The notes beneath the pieces were generated by a model. It ran no database searches. It saw only the letters and a program-made list of their open reading frames with translations, and was not told the origin of the DNA. From positions 1 to 31,781 of the forward strand of contig DASZTL010000085.1 of the NCBI GenBank assembly GCA_035548055.1: a stretch of 31,781 bases of DNA, given 5' to 3'. How positions within the stretch are numbered: position 1 is the stretch's first letter; each line of letters opens with the position of its first letter. Made by a program: the position numbers and the translations under genes. Of the stretch, positions 1 through 8,152 are shown piece after piece. The DNA is from DASZTV01 sp035548055 (lineage in GTDB: Bacteria; Actinomycetota; Actinomycetes; JAFAQI01).

Positions 1-1
1 C

Positions 2-1048
2 GGCAAGATGAACGGCTTCGCGACGACCGGCCCCGGCTCGATGGGCTACTACACCGAGGACGAGCTGCCGTTCTACTACTCGCTGGCGAAGACCTTCACG
101 CTCGCCAACCGCTGGTTCTGCTCGGCGCCGTGCCAGACCTATCCGAACCGGCGCTTCCTGATGGCCGCCACGGCGACCGGCGTCATCTCCACCGACCTGA
201 ACACCGTCACGCGGTACCCGCACAACGGGACCATCTGGGATCAGCTGAGCAAGCACAACATCGCCTGGGCCAACTACTTCAGCGACGCTCCGACGACGGC
301 GATCATCAGCGGCACTCTCTTGCGGCACGCGTCGAACCTGCGCCGGATCGAGCAGTTCTACCTCGATGCCGCGGCGGGCACCCTGCCGGCGGTCAGCCTG
401 GTCGACTGCAACATGGGCGCCATCCAGAGCCAGGTGTCCGGCGTCGTCGAGGACCTGCCGGCACCGATCCCCACCTTCACCCGCGTTCCGAACACCGCGA
501 TCGACATCACATGCGAGTCCGAGGAGAACCCCGAGGACGTCCAGCTGGGTGAGGCGTTCGTTGCGAGGGTTGTGAACGCGGTCATGAACGGACCGAAGTG
601 GCGTCGTACGTTGCTGATCTGGTTCTACGACGAGCACGGTGGCTACTACGACCATGTCGCCCCTCCGAAGGCGCTCGAGCCGGACGGCTGGAAGCCGAAC
701 CTGCAGAAGGACAACCTGCCGGGCGCCTACAACACCTACGGACCGCGAGTGCCGGCCGTGGTCGTCAGCCCATACGCGCGCCGGCGCGCTGTCACCAACG
801 TCGTGCACGACCACACCTCAGTGCTCGCCACGATCGAGCGGCAGTGGAATCTGCCGGCACTGACCCGCCGGGACGCGAACGCTCGAACGCTCGCCGACTT
901 CCTCGACACGTCGAAGCCGGCCTTCATGGAACCGCCGTCGCTCGCCAGGCCGGCCGACCCGCTTCCGGGACTCCTCACCGGGTACCAAAACGGGCAGCCA
1001 ACGCCGCCGAAACCCGAGGAGACGAAGCCGAAGCGCGGTCGCAGGTGA
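2..1048 (+). CDS. Phospholipase C / acid phosphatase-type phosphoesterase, C-terminal part
   Basis: The gene is cut by the left edge of the window; the reading frame is open from base 2, and the ATG at 8 is probably internal. About 348 residues of a phosphoesterase-family (PF04185) enzyme remain. Enzymes of this family hydrolyse phosphodiesters or phosphomonoesters such as phosphatidylcholine, usually outside the cell. Visible landmarks are the segment FYDEHGGYYDHVAPP near residue 210, which carries conserved metal-binding and active-site residues, then a YGPRVPAVVVSPYAR segment, and HDHTSVLATIE before the C-terminus. The C-terminal tail is rich in Pro, Lys and Arg. The N-terminus and any Tat or Sec signal lie outside the window, so export and substrate cannot be read here. 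The stop codon overlaps the GTG start of the next gene by 4 bases, which implies translational coupling. The family call is firm; the choice between phospholipase C and acid phosphatase is not. Confidence 0.85.
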   Translation, partial: GKMNGFATTGPGSMGYYTEDELPFYYSLAKTFTLANRWFCSAPCQTYPNRRFLMAATATGVISTDLNTVTRYPHNGTIWDQLSKHNIAWANYFSDAPTTAIISGTLLRHASNLRRIEQFYLDAAAGTLPAVSLVDCNMGAIQSQVSGVVEDLPAPIPTFTRVPNTAIDITCESEENPEDVQLGEAFVARVVNAVMNGPKWRRTLLIWFYDEHGGYYDHVAPPKALEPDGWKPNLQKDNLPGAYNTYGPRVPAVVVSPYARRRAVTNVVHDHTSVLATIERQWNLPALTRRDANARTLADFLDTSKPAFMEPPSLARPADPLPGLLTGYQNGQPTPPKPEETKPKRGRR

Positions 1049-2076
1049 GCCGTCGATTCCGCCCGGCGCTCGCGGCCGTCTTGACGGCAATCGTCTCGTT
1101 CGGCGTCGCGATCGCCACCAATGCCGCAGCGACCCCGAACGTCGCCATGGCGCGTGACTGCTCGCCGCGGCTGCTCGTCCTGTCGGCGTTCCCCACCGAG
1201 CTCGGACCGCTGCTCGCCAGGACCCAGCCGCGCGGGGGCAAGCCGCTCGCGGTCGGTGATCACACGTTCTATCTCGGCAACCTCGAAGGACACCGCGCCG
1301 TCCTGACCCTCACCGGCATCGGTCCGCTGAACGCGCGGCGAACGACCCGGCTGGCGCTGAGCCACTTCCGCTGCGGCGGCCGGTCGACGATCACCGGGAT
1401 CGTCTTCTCCGGAGTCGCGGGCGGCGACTTCATCGGCGACGTCAACGCCGCCTCGCGGTGGACCGAGGACGGGAAGCACTTCGTTCCGGTCAGCCGCGCG
1501 ATGAAACGCATCGCGCGTCGCGTGCAGCACCAGCACCGCTACCACCTGTCGCGCGACAACCACGCCGGCGATCCCCTGTGCATTCACCTGGATCCCGACG
1601 CGGGCCCGGCTGTCACCGTGACCCACCAACCGAGCTTTCGGGTCGGCGGCGACGGCTTGACGACCGACCCGTTCGGCGGGAAGCGGTTGCCGTGCGTCCC
1701 CGGCGCCGGGGACACCTTCGGTTGCCGGCCGTGCGAAGCGGAGAATGTGACGCCGGCGAGCCCGATCACGCTCCTGCAGGAGATCGCGCCGTTCGTGAGC
1801 CCGGCATTCTTCACCGGCTATCTCAGCTCAGCCGCGGCTCCGCCGGGCCACTACGTGAGCTCCGACGAGGAGACCGCTGAGGTGGCGATTGCGGCGCACG
1901 CGGCGCACCTGCCGTTCATCGGATTCCGGGGCGTCTCCGACGGCGGTGGAGACCCGTTGCACCTGCCGGGCTTCCCGTTCCAGTTCTTCGTCTACCGGCA
2001 GCTGTCCGCGGACAACGCCGGCGCAGTGGCCGCTGCGTTCATCGAGGCCTGGTACGACGCGAGCAGCCTTCGGTGA
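1045..2076 (+). CDS. Exported nucleoside phosphorylase-fold protein
   Basis: A protein of 343 residues. The reading frame is open much further upstream, but that part lies inside the phosphoesterase gene. The GTG at 1045 gives a 4-base GTGA overlap and a proper signal peptide: RR near the start, then a hydrophobic stretch at about residues 8-26 followed by Ala-rich sequence. The mature part resembles the PNP_UDP/MTA-SAH nucleosidase fold: FPTELGPLL at the start, GIGPLNA, FSGVAGG (121-127), an acidic D274-E275-E276 in the place of the purine/ribose-binding glutamates, and GFRGVSDGGGDP with D299 in the place of the catalytic aspartate. A cysteine-rich insert (CVPGAGDTFGCRPC) is unusual for intracellular members and would fit disulfides outside the cell. 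Coupling to a secreted phosphoesterase suggests scavenging of nucleosides or a related substrate. This role is inferred; the substrate is unknown. Confidence 0.75.
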   Translation: MSRRFRPALAAVLTAIVSFGVAIATNAAATPNVAMARDCSPRLLVLSAFPTELGPLLARTQPRGGKPLAVGDHTFYLGNLEGHRAVLTLTGIGPLNARRTTRLALSHFRCGGRSTITGIVFSGVAGGDFIGDVNAASRWTEDGKHFVPVSRAMKRIARRVQHQHRYHLSRDNHAGDPLCIHLDPDAGPAVTVTHQPSFRVGGDGLTTDPFGGKRLPCVPGAGDTFGCRPCEAENVTPASPITLLQEIAPFVSPAFFTGYLSSAAAPPGHYVSSDEETAEVAIAAHAAHLPFIGFRGVSDGGGDPLHLPGFPFQFFVYRQLSADNAGAVAAAFIEAWYDASSLR

Positions 2077-2133
2077 ATCTGATGTCTTGCGGCGCCTGAC
2101 GACAAGATGCGCACGTGCCGGACGGGGCCTGCG

Positions 2134-2163
2134 GTGACCAAGATGGTTACTTCGGGCTATATC
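2134..2163 (+). promoter_or_regulatory. Promoter of the diguanylate cyclase gene
   Basis: GTGACC (2134-2139) and TATATC (2158-2163) are separated by 18 bases and match the sigma-70-type -35 and -10 consensus at four of six positions each. The ATG at 2171 begins 8 bases after the -10 element and no Shine-Dalgarno sequence precedes it, so the mRNA is probably leaderless or nearly so. Confidence 0.5.
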
Positions 2164-2170
2164 CGCAGTC

Positions 2171-3691
2171 ATGGGCTCGGTCGATCCTGGGCGCATGCCG
2201 TCTGTGGACCTGTCCGCGTTGACAGGGGCTGTGCCGCAGCAAGCCTCCCCACCTGACGGCCTGCTGCCTGCGCGGCGAAGTCCGGACTTCTATGCCCAGC
2301 TGCTCGAGACGGCTCCCGACGGCATCATCGTGGTCGACTCCGACGGCACGATCCTGCTCACCAACCGCAAGGCGGAGCTGCTGTTCGGATGGAACCGCGA
2401 CCAGCTGGTCGGCCGGTCGCTCGACATGCTGGTTCCTCACCGGGCCCGCGCCGGACATCCGCGGCACCGGAGCAGCTACGTGCGCGACCCGCGCAACCGG
2501 CCCATGGGGTCAGGGCTGGAGCTCACCGCCCTTCGGGCCGATGGCACTGAGTTCCCGGTGGACATCAGCCTCAGCCCGTTGATCACAGACGAGGGCACGT
2601 TCGTGTCGGCCGCGGTTCGCGACGCCAGTGACCGCAAGAAGACGGAGCAGGAGCTCCGCGGAGCGAACGCCCGCCTGCAGGGTCTCGTCATGGATCTCGA
2701 GGCACGGTCCCGCGACATGTCTGCCCTTTCCCGTGCCAGCCAGGTGATGCAGAGCTGTGCTCGGTTGGAAGAGGCGATGCAGGTCATCGCGCGCGCCGGC
2801 CAAGGCCTCTTCGAGGGGGTCTCCGGCGGTGTCTACACGGCCTCGGCGGACCGGGAGCTGCTCGAGCCCGTCGCGACATGGGAGGGACTGAGCCCGGTCG
2901 AGCCGTTCCGAAGCGAGGACTGCTGGGCGCTGCGCACCGGCCGAGTGCACCAGCTCGGGGAAGACATGCTTGCGCTCCCGTGCCGGCACGTTCCGCAGGG
3001 AACCGAGTGGTCGGTGTGCGTTCCGCTGATCGCCCAGACTGAGACGTTGGGTGTCGTACATCTCCGCGTCCACTCTCGGGCCGACCACGAGTCGTCTCTG
3101 GTGCGGATCGAAGAGCTTGCAACGCTCGTCCGCGACCAGTGGGGCCTGACCCTCGCCAACATCCGGCTGCGTGACACGCTTCGCGACCAGTCGATCCGCG
3201 ACCCGCTCACCGGGTTGTTCAACCGACGGTTCCTCGACGAGTCGCTGGAGCGTGAGTTGCAGCGCGCGCGACGACGGGGCAAGCACCTGTCCGTCGCCGT
3301 GCTCGATCTGGACAACTTCAAGGTGTTCAACGACACCCACGGGCACCACGGCGGGGACGCGGTGCTTCGTCACCTCGGCCGCTTCCTGCTCGAGACCACT
3401 CGCTCCGAGGATGTCGTCGCCCGCTTCGGCGGCGAGGAGTTCGTCATCCTGCTCGTCGACACCTCGCTGGGCGAAGGAACGGCGAAGTGTGAGGTGCTGA
3501 TCGAAGGGTGGCAGCGACGCGCCGAGGAGGCGGCCTCAGTGCTTCAGCCGTTGCCCACCCTGTCGGTCGGTATCGCTGAGTTCCCGGCCTGCGGCGACGG
3601 GGTGCACGACGTGTTCGGCGCCGCTGACGCCGCGCTCTATGCGGCGAAGGAGCGGGGTCGCAACTGCGTGGTGGCAGCCGCGCTCCGCTAG
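2171..3691 (+). CDS. PAS-GAF-GGDEF diguanylate cyclase
   Basis: A protein of 506 residues with no membrane segment. A PAS domain (about residues 36-155, starting FYAQLLETAPDGIIVVDSDG) is followed by a short coiled linker, a GAF-like domain (about 190-330) and a GGDEF domain that begins at D344 (DPLTGLFNRR). The active-site signature is GGEEF at 420-424. RSED at 411-414, five residues upstream, is an intact inhibitory RxxD site. The enzyme should therefore make c-di-GMP from two GTP and be subject to product inhibition. There is no EAL domain. The PAS and GAF domains probably sense a cytoplasmic small molecule, redox state or light; the ligand cannot be told. The ATG at 2195 is an alternative start, but the -10 spacing favours 2171. 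It lies alone, tail to tail with the hemolysin III gene. Confidence 0.92.
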   Translation: MGSVDPGRMPSVDLSALTGAVPQQASPPDGLLPARRSPDFYAQLLETAPDGIIVVDSDGTILLTNRKAELLFGWNRDQLVGRSLDMLVPHRARAGHPRHRSSYVRDPRNRPMGSGLELTALRADGTEFPVDISLSPLITDEGTFVSAAVRDASDRKKTEQELRGANARLQGLVMDLEARSRDMSALSRASQVMQSCARLEEAMQVIARAGQGLFEGVSGGVYTASADRELLEPVATWEGLSPVEPFRSEDCWALRTGRVHQLGEDMLALPCRHVPQGTEWSVCVPLIAQTETLGVVHLRVHSRADHESSLVRIEELATLVRDQWGLTLANIRLRDTLRDQSIRDPLTGLFNRRFLDESLERELQRARRRGKHLSVAVLDLDNFKVFNDTHGHHGGDAVLRHLGRFLLETTRSEDVVARFGGEEFVILLVDTSLGEGTAKCEVLIEGWQRRAEEAASVLQPLPTLSVGIAEFPACGDGVHDVFGAADAALYAAKERGRNCVVAAALR

Positions 3692-3704
3692 CTGCAGGCA
3701 GCTA
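3689..3704. terminator. Short inverted repeat between convergent stops
   Basis: TAGCTG and CAGCTA flank four bases, and the outer ends of the repeat are the stop codons of the two convergent genes. The 6-bp stem has no T-tract on either side. It may be a weak bidirectional terminator or simply a by-product of two close TAG stops. Confidence 0.25.
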
Positions 3705-4430
3705 CGCCGCGCGGTACACCACGAACGACGCGGCGATGTACTGACATACGAACGCCGCGATCGTGCAAGTGTGGAAGACCTCGTGGAACCCGAACCATCT
3801 CGGGCTCGGATTGGGTCGCTTCAACCCGTAGACGAGACCGCCCACGGTGTAGAGCGCCCCGCCAACGAGGATGAGTACGAACGCGGCTACTCCGGCGCCG
3901 TGGATCAAGTCCGGGAGGACGAACGCCATCACCCAGCCCACGCCGATGTAGAGCGGCGTGTAGAGCCACCTTGGCGCACCGACCCAGAAGATCCGGAAGA
4001 TCACGCCGAACAGCGCCGTGCCCCACACCGCCGAGAGCACAGCGACCCGATCGTCACCTGTCAGGGCGAGCAGGGCAAACGGGGTGTAGGAGCCGGCGAT
4101 CAGCAGGAAGATGTTGGCATGGTCGAGCCGCTTCAGGCGGCGCTCGACCTTGGGCGACCAGTTGCCGCGGTGGTAGACCGCGCTGGTCGTGAAGAGAACG
4201 AATGACGTCAACGCGTACGCGACCGCAGCCACCGTCGCCGGGCCGGTAGGTGCGAGAACGATGAGTACGACGCCGGCGGCAAGCGCGACCGGCGAGGTCA
4301 CCGCATGTAGCCAGCCGCGCAGCTTCGGCTTCGCCGCGGCAACCGCACCCGCGACCACCTCGGTCGTCCGCTCGACGGCGCGCGAGCCGGCATCGCGGGC
4401 GGTGATCGCAAGATCGCGGGGATCCGTCAC
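3702..4430 (-). CDS. Hemolysin III / PAQR-family membrane protein
   Basis: A protein of 242 residues starting at GTG 4430. A hydrophilic N-terminus of about 40 residues is followed by seven predicted membrane helices. Family markers are present: SAVYHRG in the second helix region, LDHANIFLLIAGSYTPF in the middle and FHEVFHTCTIAAF near the end. The His, Asp and Ser residues in these motifs form the putative zinc site of the PAQR/CREST superfamily (TIGR01065, YqfA/HlyIII). Bacterial members are named after a pore-forming activity, but their physiological role is poorly known; membrane-lipid hydrolysis or homeostasis has been proposed. The gene is divergent from the htrA-like gene, with 163 bases between them that contain a perfect palindrome (4482-4495). 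The family is certain; the function is open. Confidence 0.9.
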   Translation of the reverse strand: MTDPRDLAITARDAGSRAVERTTEVVAGAVAAAKPKLRGWLHAVTSPVALAAGVVLIVLAPTGPATVAAVAYALTSFVLFTTSAVYHRGNWSPKVERRLKRLDHANIFLLIAGSYTPFALLALTGDDRVAVLSAVWGTALFGVIFRIFWVGAPRWLYTPLYIGVGWVMAFVLPDLIHGAGVAAFVLILVGGALYTVGGLVYGLKRPNPSPRWFGFHEVFHTCTIAAFVCQYIAASFVVYRAA

Positions 4431-4481
4431 TCCACCAGTGTTCCCGTCCGAGCAGGATCACGCCAACATTCCCAAGGGGAG

Positions 4482-4495
4482 TGTGAGATCTCACA
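4482..4495. promoter_or_regulatory. Perfect 14-bp palindrome in the divergent promoter region
   Basis: TGTGAGATCTCACA equals its own reverse complement. It lies about 50 bases before the hemolysin III start and about 100 bases before the htrA-like start, a fitting place for a dimeric repressor or activator. The TGTGA/TCACA half-sites recall CRP/GlxR sites, but the spacer is four bases instead of six. Confidence 0.4.
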
Positions 4496-4530
4496 GCCCG
4501 GGCACGACCACAGCCGACCGTAAGGCTCGT

Positions 4531-4547
4531 CTCAGCATTCGTTCAGC
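4531..4547 (+). promoter_or_regulatory. Direct repeat, candidate OmpR-type regulator box
   Basis: CTCAGC (4531-4536) and TTCAGC (4542-4547) repeat with an 11-base period, the spacing preferred by OmpR/PhoP-type regulators that bind as head-to-tail dimers. The repeat is 47 bases before the start of the htrA-like gene, and a regulator of this class is encoded in the same operon at 5930, which suggests autoregulation. Confidence 0.4.
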
Positions 4548-4593
4548 CCGACTGTGCACCGTCATGAAGTGAGATGACGGAGGAACATCACCA

Positions 4594-5913
4594 ATGAGCG
4601 ACGACGATCTGTTCTGGTTCCCGGCGTCGGAACCATCGGACCCCCCTGCCGAATCAGAAGGCACCGCGACAGCGACGCGGTCGCTCCCGACCGAGGGGTA
4701 CGGCTTCCCACCGCCGTACGGGCCCCAGGCGGCTGCGATGCCCTCGGCGGCACCAAGTCGCTCACGGCGCGGGACGGCGGCGCTGCTGGCGGCCACAGCG
4801 TTTGTGTTCGGTGGTGGCGGTGTCGCCATCGGCGCCGTCGCCGTCGACCACGGCAATGACTCGTCCGCCGCCGGCTCTGGTTTGACCATCGGCAACGCCA
4901 GCCCGGCATCGCTGACGTCGAACCCTCGCTCCTACGCCGCGATCGCGGCCAAGGTTCTGCCGTCGGTGGTGTCGATCAACGTCATCGCGGCCAACCAGTC
5001 CGACACGGGCTCAGGCGTGATCCTTCGACCTGACGGATACATCCTCACCAACAATCACGTGGTGTCAGCGGCGACCGGTGGCAACGGGAACGTCAGTGTC
5101 ACTTTCAACGACGGTACGACCGCAGCGGCCAAGATCGTCGGTACCGATCCGCTCGACGACCTCGCTGTGCTGAAGGTGTCGAAGACGGGCTTGCACGCGG
5201 CAACGCTCGGTGACAGCTCGAAGATCCAAGTCGGGGACCCGGTGCTTGCCGTCGGCTCGCCGCTCGGCTTGTCGGGGACGGTCACGTCGGGCATCGTGTC
5301 CGCGGTCAATCGCCCGGTCGAGACCCAGGACAGCAGCCAACAGCAGCAGATCGATCCGTTCGGCTTCGGGTTCGGCAACGGAAACGGTTCGAGTCAGGCC
5401 ACGCAGCCGACGGTGATCGACGCGATCCAGACGGATGCCGCGATCAACCCGGGCAACTCCGGCGGCGCGCTGGTCGACGCTGCAGGTCAGGTTGTCGGCA
5501 TCAACTCGGCGATCGCCTCGCTCGGGGCGAGCGGACTCGGGTCACAGAGCGGCAACATCGGCGTCGGCTTCGCGATCCCGATCGATCAGGCCAAGACCAT
5601 CGCCGCGGAGTTGATCGATACGGGTCACGCGACGCATCCTTTGATGGGAGTGGAGCTAGCGGACACGACTTCGTCCGACGGCACCCACCGCGCGCTCGTG
5701 CGCTCGGTGACCGCCAACGGCCCCGCCGACAAGGCGGGGATCAAGGGAGGCGACGTGATCACCGCCATCGACGGTCGACCGACCGCCGGCGCAGATGCTG
5801 TGATCGCGGCAATCCGGACCTTCCAGCCGGGCGACGACATCAAGGTCACCTACACGCGGAGCGGCGGATCGCACACTGCGACCGTCACCCTCGACAACGC
5901 CGCCTCGAGCTGA
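4594..5913 (+). CDS. HtrA/DegP-like membrane-anchored serine protease with PDZ domain
   Basis: A protein of 439 residues. A GGAGGA ribosome-binding site (4579-4584) lies 9 bases before the ATG. The N-terminus is cytoplasmic, rich in Pro and Ser. One membrane segment follows at about residues 60-85 (LLAATAFVFGGGGVAIGAVAV), then a trypsin-like S1C domain with an apparent triad of His155 (TNNHVV), Asp189 (DDLAVLKV) and Ser289 (GNSGGALV), and a PDZ domain from about residue 345 (GPADKAGIKGGDVITAIDG). A Gln/Gly/Asn-rich loop lies near residues 250-267. The enzyme should degrade or refold damaged proteins outside the membrane. The response regulator starts 16 bases downstream, so all three genes probably form one envelope-stress operon, as mprAB-pepD does in mycobacteria. 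The family call is firm; the substrates are unknown. Confidence 0.93.
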   Translation: MSDDDLFWFPASEPSDPPAESEGTATATRSLPTEGYGFPPPYGPQAAAMPSAAPSRSRRGTAALLAATAFVFGGGGVAIGAVAVDHGNDSSAAGSGLTIGNASPASLTSNPRSYAAIAAKVLPSVVSINVIAANQSDTGSGVILRPDGYILTNNHVVSAATGGNGNVSVTFNDGTTAAAKIVGTDPLDDLAVLKVSKTGLHAATLGDSSKIQVGDPVLAVGSPLGLSGTVTSGIVSAVNRPVETQDSSQQQQIDPFGFGFGNGNGSSQATQPTVIDAIQTDAAINPGNSGGALVDAAGQVVGINSAIASLGASGLGSQSGNIGVGFAIPIDQAKTIAAELIDTGHATHPLMGVELADTTSSDGTHRALVRSVTANGPADKAGIKGGDVITAIDGRPTAGADAVIAAIRTFQPGDDIKVTYTRSGGSHTATVTLDNAASS

Positions 5914-5929
5914 CTGCCACGCTGACGTC

Positions 5930-6625
5930 ATGGCTCCGGGACCGCAGGTGCTCGTCGTCGACGACGACCCGCAGCTACGGGAGGCGTTGACCCGGGCGCT
6001 CGAGCTCGACGACTACCGAGTCACAACGGCAAGCAACGGGGTGAAGGCACTCGAGGCGGTGAGCCAGCATCGGCCTGACGTGATGGTGCTCGACGTCATG
6101 ATGCCGTACGTCGGGGGCCTCGACGTGTGCCGAACGTTGCGGAGCAAGAAGGACAACCTGCCGATCCTCGTGCTGACGGCACGAGACGAAGTGGGTGATC
6201 GAGTTGCGGGCCTCGACGCCGGCGCCGACGACTACCTGACGAAGCCGTTCGCCCTGGAAGAGCTGCGGGCTCGGCTGCGCGCCTTGCTTCGTCGAACGGC
6301 GGTGGAGGAGTCGGATGAGCACGCGGTCCTCGACTACCAGGACCTCGAGCTAGATCCGGCGGCACACACGGCGCGACGCGGCGATCGCGCGATCGACCTG
6401 ACCCGGACCGAGTTCGCGTTGCTCGAACTGCTGATGCGCAACGCCGGCCGGCCGCTGCCGCGAGAGACGATCATGGATCGGGTGTGGGGCTGGGAGTCCG
6501 AGCCGACCAGCAACTCGCTGGAGGTCTTCGTCGGTTACCTTCGCCGCAAGACCGAAGCCGCCGGAGAGCCGCGGTTGATCCACACCGTGCGAGGCGTCGG
6601 CTACGTACTGCGCGGCGATACGTGA
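5930..6625 (+). CDS. OmpR-family response regulator (MprA/CutR-like)
   Basis: A protein of 231 residues. The receiver domain has acidic residues D11-D13, the phosphorylation site D55 in VMVLDVMMP, T83 and K105 (LTKPF). A winged-helix DNA-binding domain (about 135-230) carries the usual signatures LTRTEFALLELLMRNAGRPLPRE (given here in part) and HTVRGVGYVLR at the end. The regulator should bind direct repeats such as the one at 4531-4547. Its stop overlaps the GTG start of the kinase gene by 4 bases, so the pair is translationally coupled. Association with an HtrA protease points to control of extracytoplasmic protein stress. Which named system it corresponds to (MprAB, CutRS or another) cannot be settled by eye. 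Confidence 0.93.
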   Translation: MAPGPQVLVVDDDPQLREALTRALELDDYRVTTASNGVKALEAVSQHRPDVMVLDVMMPYVGGLDVCRTLRSKKDNLPILVLTARDEVGDRVAGLDAGADDYLTKPFALEELRARLRALLRRTAVEESDEHAVLDYQDLELDPAAHTARRGDRAIDLTRTEFALLELLMRNAGRPLPRETIMDRVWGWESEPTSNSLEVFVGYLRRKTEAAGEPRLIHTVRGVGYVLRGDT

Positions 6626-8088
6626 CCACGCTCGCCGAGCGGGCGCGCCGCGGGATGCTGAGCGTCGACCATCGCTGGCGAGACACGCCGATCCGGACTC
6701 GGCTGACCGCTGCCGCGGCTGTGGCGGCAACCTTCGCGATCGTCGCGGTCGTTGCGGTTGCCTACATCACGGTGCACCACCAGCTGTACAGCAACATCGA
6801 CGCGCAGCTACGTGAGCAGGCGAACAGCGACCACTCCGTGCGCGTTGACCCGCAGACCTTCCAGCCGGTCGTCGCGCGGGATCCGGCGGAAACGTCCGGC
6901 AACGTCCAGGTGGTCCAGGTGGACGGCCACACCATCAAGGAGGAGCAAGGACTGACGCTGCCGCACAGCGCGCGGGACACCGCCATCGCCAGGCAGGGCG
7001 GCAGCTGGCTGCGCACGGACCATGTCGAGGGGTCACCCGTGCGGATCCTGACCGTGCAGCGTCCGGTCATCGCTTCGAATGGCCAGCACGGCACGGTCGC
7101 GCTGCAGGTGGCGCTGCCGCTGACCGCCGCGAACAGTGAGCTGCACAAGCTCCGGGTCGCGTTCCTCCTGCTCGTGTTGCTCGGCTTCGGCATGGCCACG
7201 GGCGGCGCCTGGTTCGTCGTACGGCGCGCGATGCGTCCGGTGGCTCGACTCACCTCTGCCGCCGAGCAGATCGCCGTGACCCGCGACCTCACGACGAGGA
7301 TCGAGGATTACGGCGAGGACGAGCTCGGCCGGTTGGCGTCGACCTTCAACGGGATGCTCGACGCGCTCGAGCGATCGTTGGACCAGCAGCGCCAGCTGAT
7401 CCTCGACGCCAGCCACGAGCTGCGCACCCCCTTGGCGAGTCTTCGCACCAACGTCGAGGTGCTGCACGACGTCGAACGACTCACCGTCGATCAGCGCCGC
7501 TCCTTGCTCAACGGCATCGTGACGCAGCTCGATGAGCTGACCGGGCTCGTCGCCGACGTCGTGGAGCTGGCACGTGGTGAAGCTCCGGAGTCGTCGCTGG
7601 AGGACGTGTCACTCGACGAGCTCGTCTCCCGGGAGGTCGACCGTGCCCGTCGGCATTGGCAGGCTCTGGTCTTCCGCTTCGAGAGCGAGCCAGTGATCGT
7701 GCGTGGGGTGCCCGCGCGGGTCGCCCGGGCGGTCGCCAACCTGCTGGACAACGCCGGCAAGTTCAGTCCGCCAGGTTCCGAGATCGACGTCGTCCTGACC
7801 GCCGCCGGAGTGCTGACGGTGGCCGACCACGGTCCCGGAATCCCGGAGGAGGCGATCGCGCACGTCTTCGACCGCTTCTACCGGGCGGACGAGGCACGAG
7901 CACTGCCGGGATCGGGACTTGGCCTGTCGATCGTGAAGCAGGTCGTCGACGGCCACAACGGCACTGTGTCGATCAACAACCGCGACGGCGGCGGCACCGT
8001 TGTGCGGGTCAGCTTGCCGCCCGTCGTCGCGCCGTCACCCGATCTTCCGGCCAGCGAGCCGCAAGAGGCTGCCGAGTCGGTTCGGTAG
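6622..8088 (+). CDS. Membrane sensor histidine kinase
   Basis: A protein of 488 residues. The frame is open further upstream, but that part lies inside the regulator gene; GTG 6622 gives the GTGA overlap. Two membrane helices (about residues 31-53 and 174-197) enclose an extracytoplasmic sensor domain of about 120 residues. A HAMP domain follows, then the dimerisation helix with the phosphorylated His265 (LDASHELRTPL). The ATP-binding domain has the N box NLLDNAGKF, the G1 box ADHGPGIPEE, the F box RFYRAD and the G2 box GSGLGLSIVKQVV. It should phosphorylate the regulator encoded before it. The sensor domain contains no cysteines or obvious ligand motif. The C-terminal tail is short and Pro/Ser-rich. 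Confidence 0.93.
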   Translation: MTTLAERARRGMLSVDHRWRDTPIRTRLTAAAAVAATFAIVAVVAVAYITVHHQLYSNIDAQLREQANSDHSVRVDPQTFQPVVARDPAETSGNVQVVQVDGHTIKEEQGLTLPHSARDTAIARQGGSWLRTDHVEGSPVRILTVQRPVIASNGQHGTVALQVALPLTAANSELHKLRVAFLLLVLLGFGMATGGAWFVVRRAMRPVARLTSAAEQIAVTRDLTTRIEDYGEDELGRLASTFNGMLDALERSLDQQRQLILDASHELRTPLASLRTNVEVLHDVERLTVDQRRSLLNGIVTQLDELTGLVADVVELARGEAPESSLEDVSLDELVSREVDRARRHWQALVFRFESEPVIVRGVPARVARAVANLLDNAGKFSPPGSEIDVVLTAAGVLTVADHGPGIPEEAIAHVFDRFYRADEARALPGSGLGLSIVKQVVDGHNGTVSINNRDGGGTVVRVSLPPVVAPSPDLPASEPQEAAESVR

Positions 8089-8097
8089 TTTCCCGGA

Positions 8098-8127
8098 AGA
8101 GGCTCGTCGGAGCCGACGCCTCTCTTT
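8098..8127 (+). terminator. Intrinsic terminator after the kinase gene
   Basis: AGAGG (8098-8102) pairs with CCTCT (8119-8123) and CGTC (8105-8108) with GACG (8115-8118), leaving a 2-base bulge and the loop GGAGCC. The sequence CTTT follows. It lies directly behind the protease-regulator-kinase operon and in front of the next gene. Confidence 0.5.
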
Positions 8128-8152
8128 CGACGGTTGGGCGGTGTGAGGACGT

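Noticed and set aside
4482..4495. CRP/GlxR binding site
   Set aside because: The half-sites match but the spacer is four bases rather than six, so a CRP-type dimer would not fit as usual.
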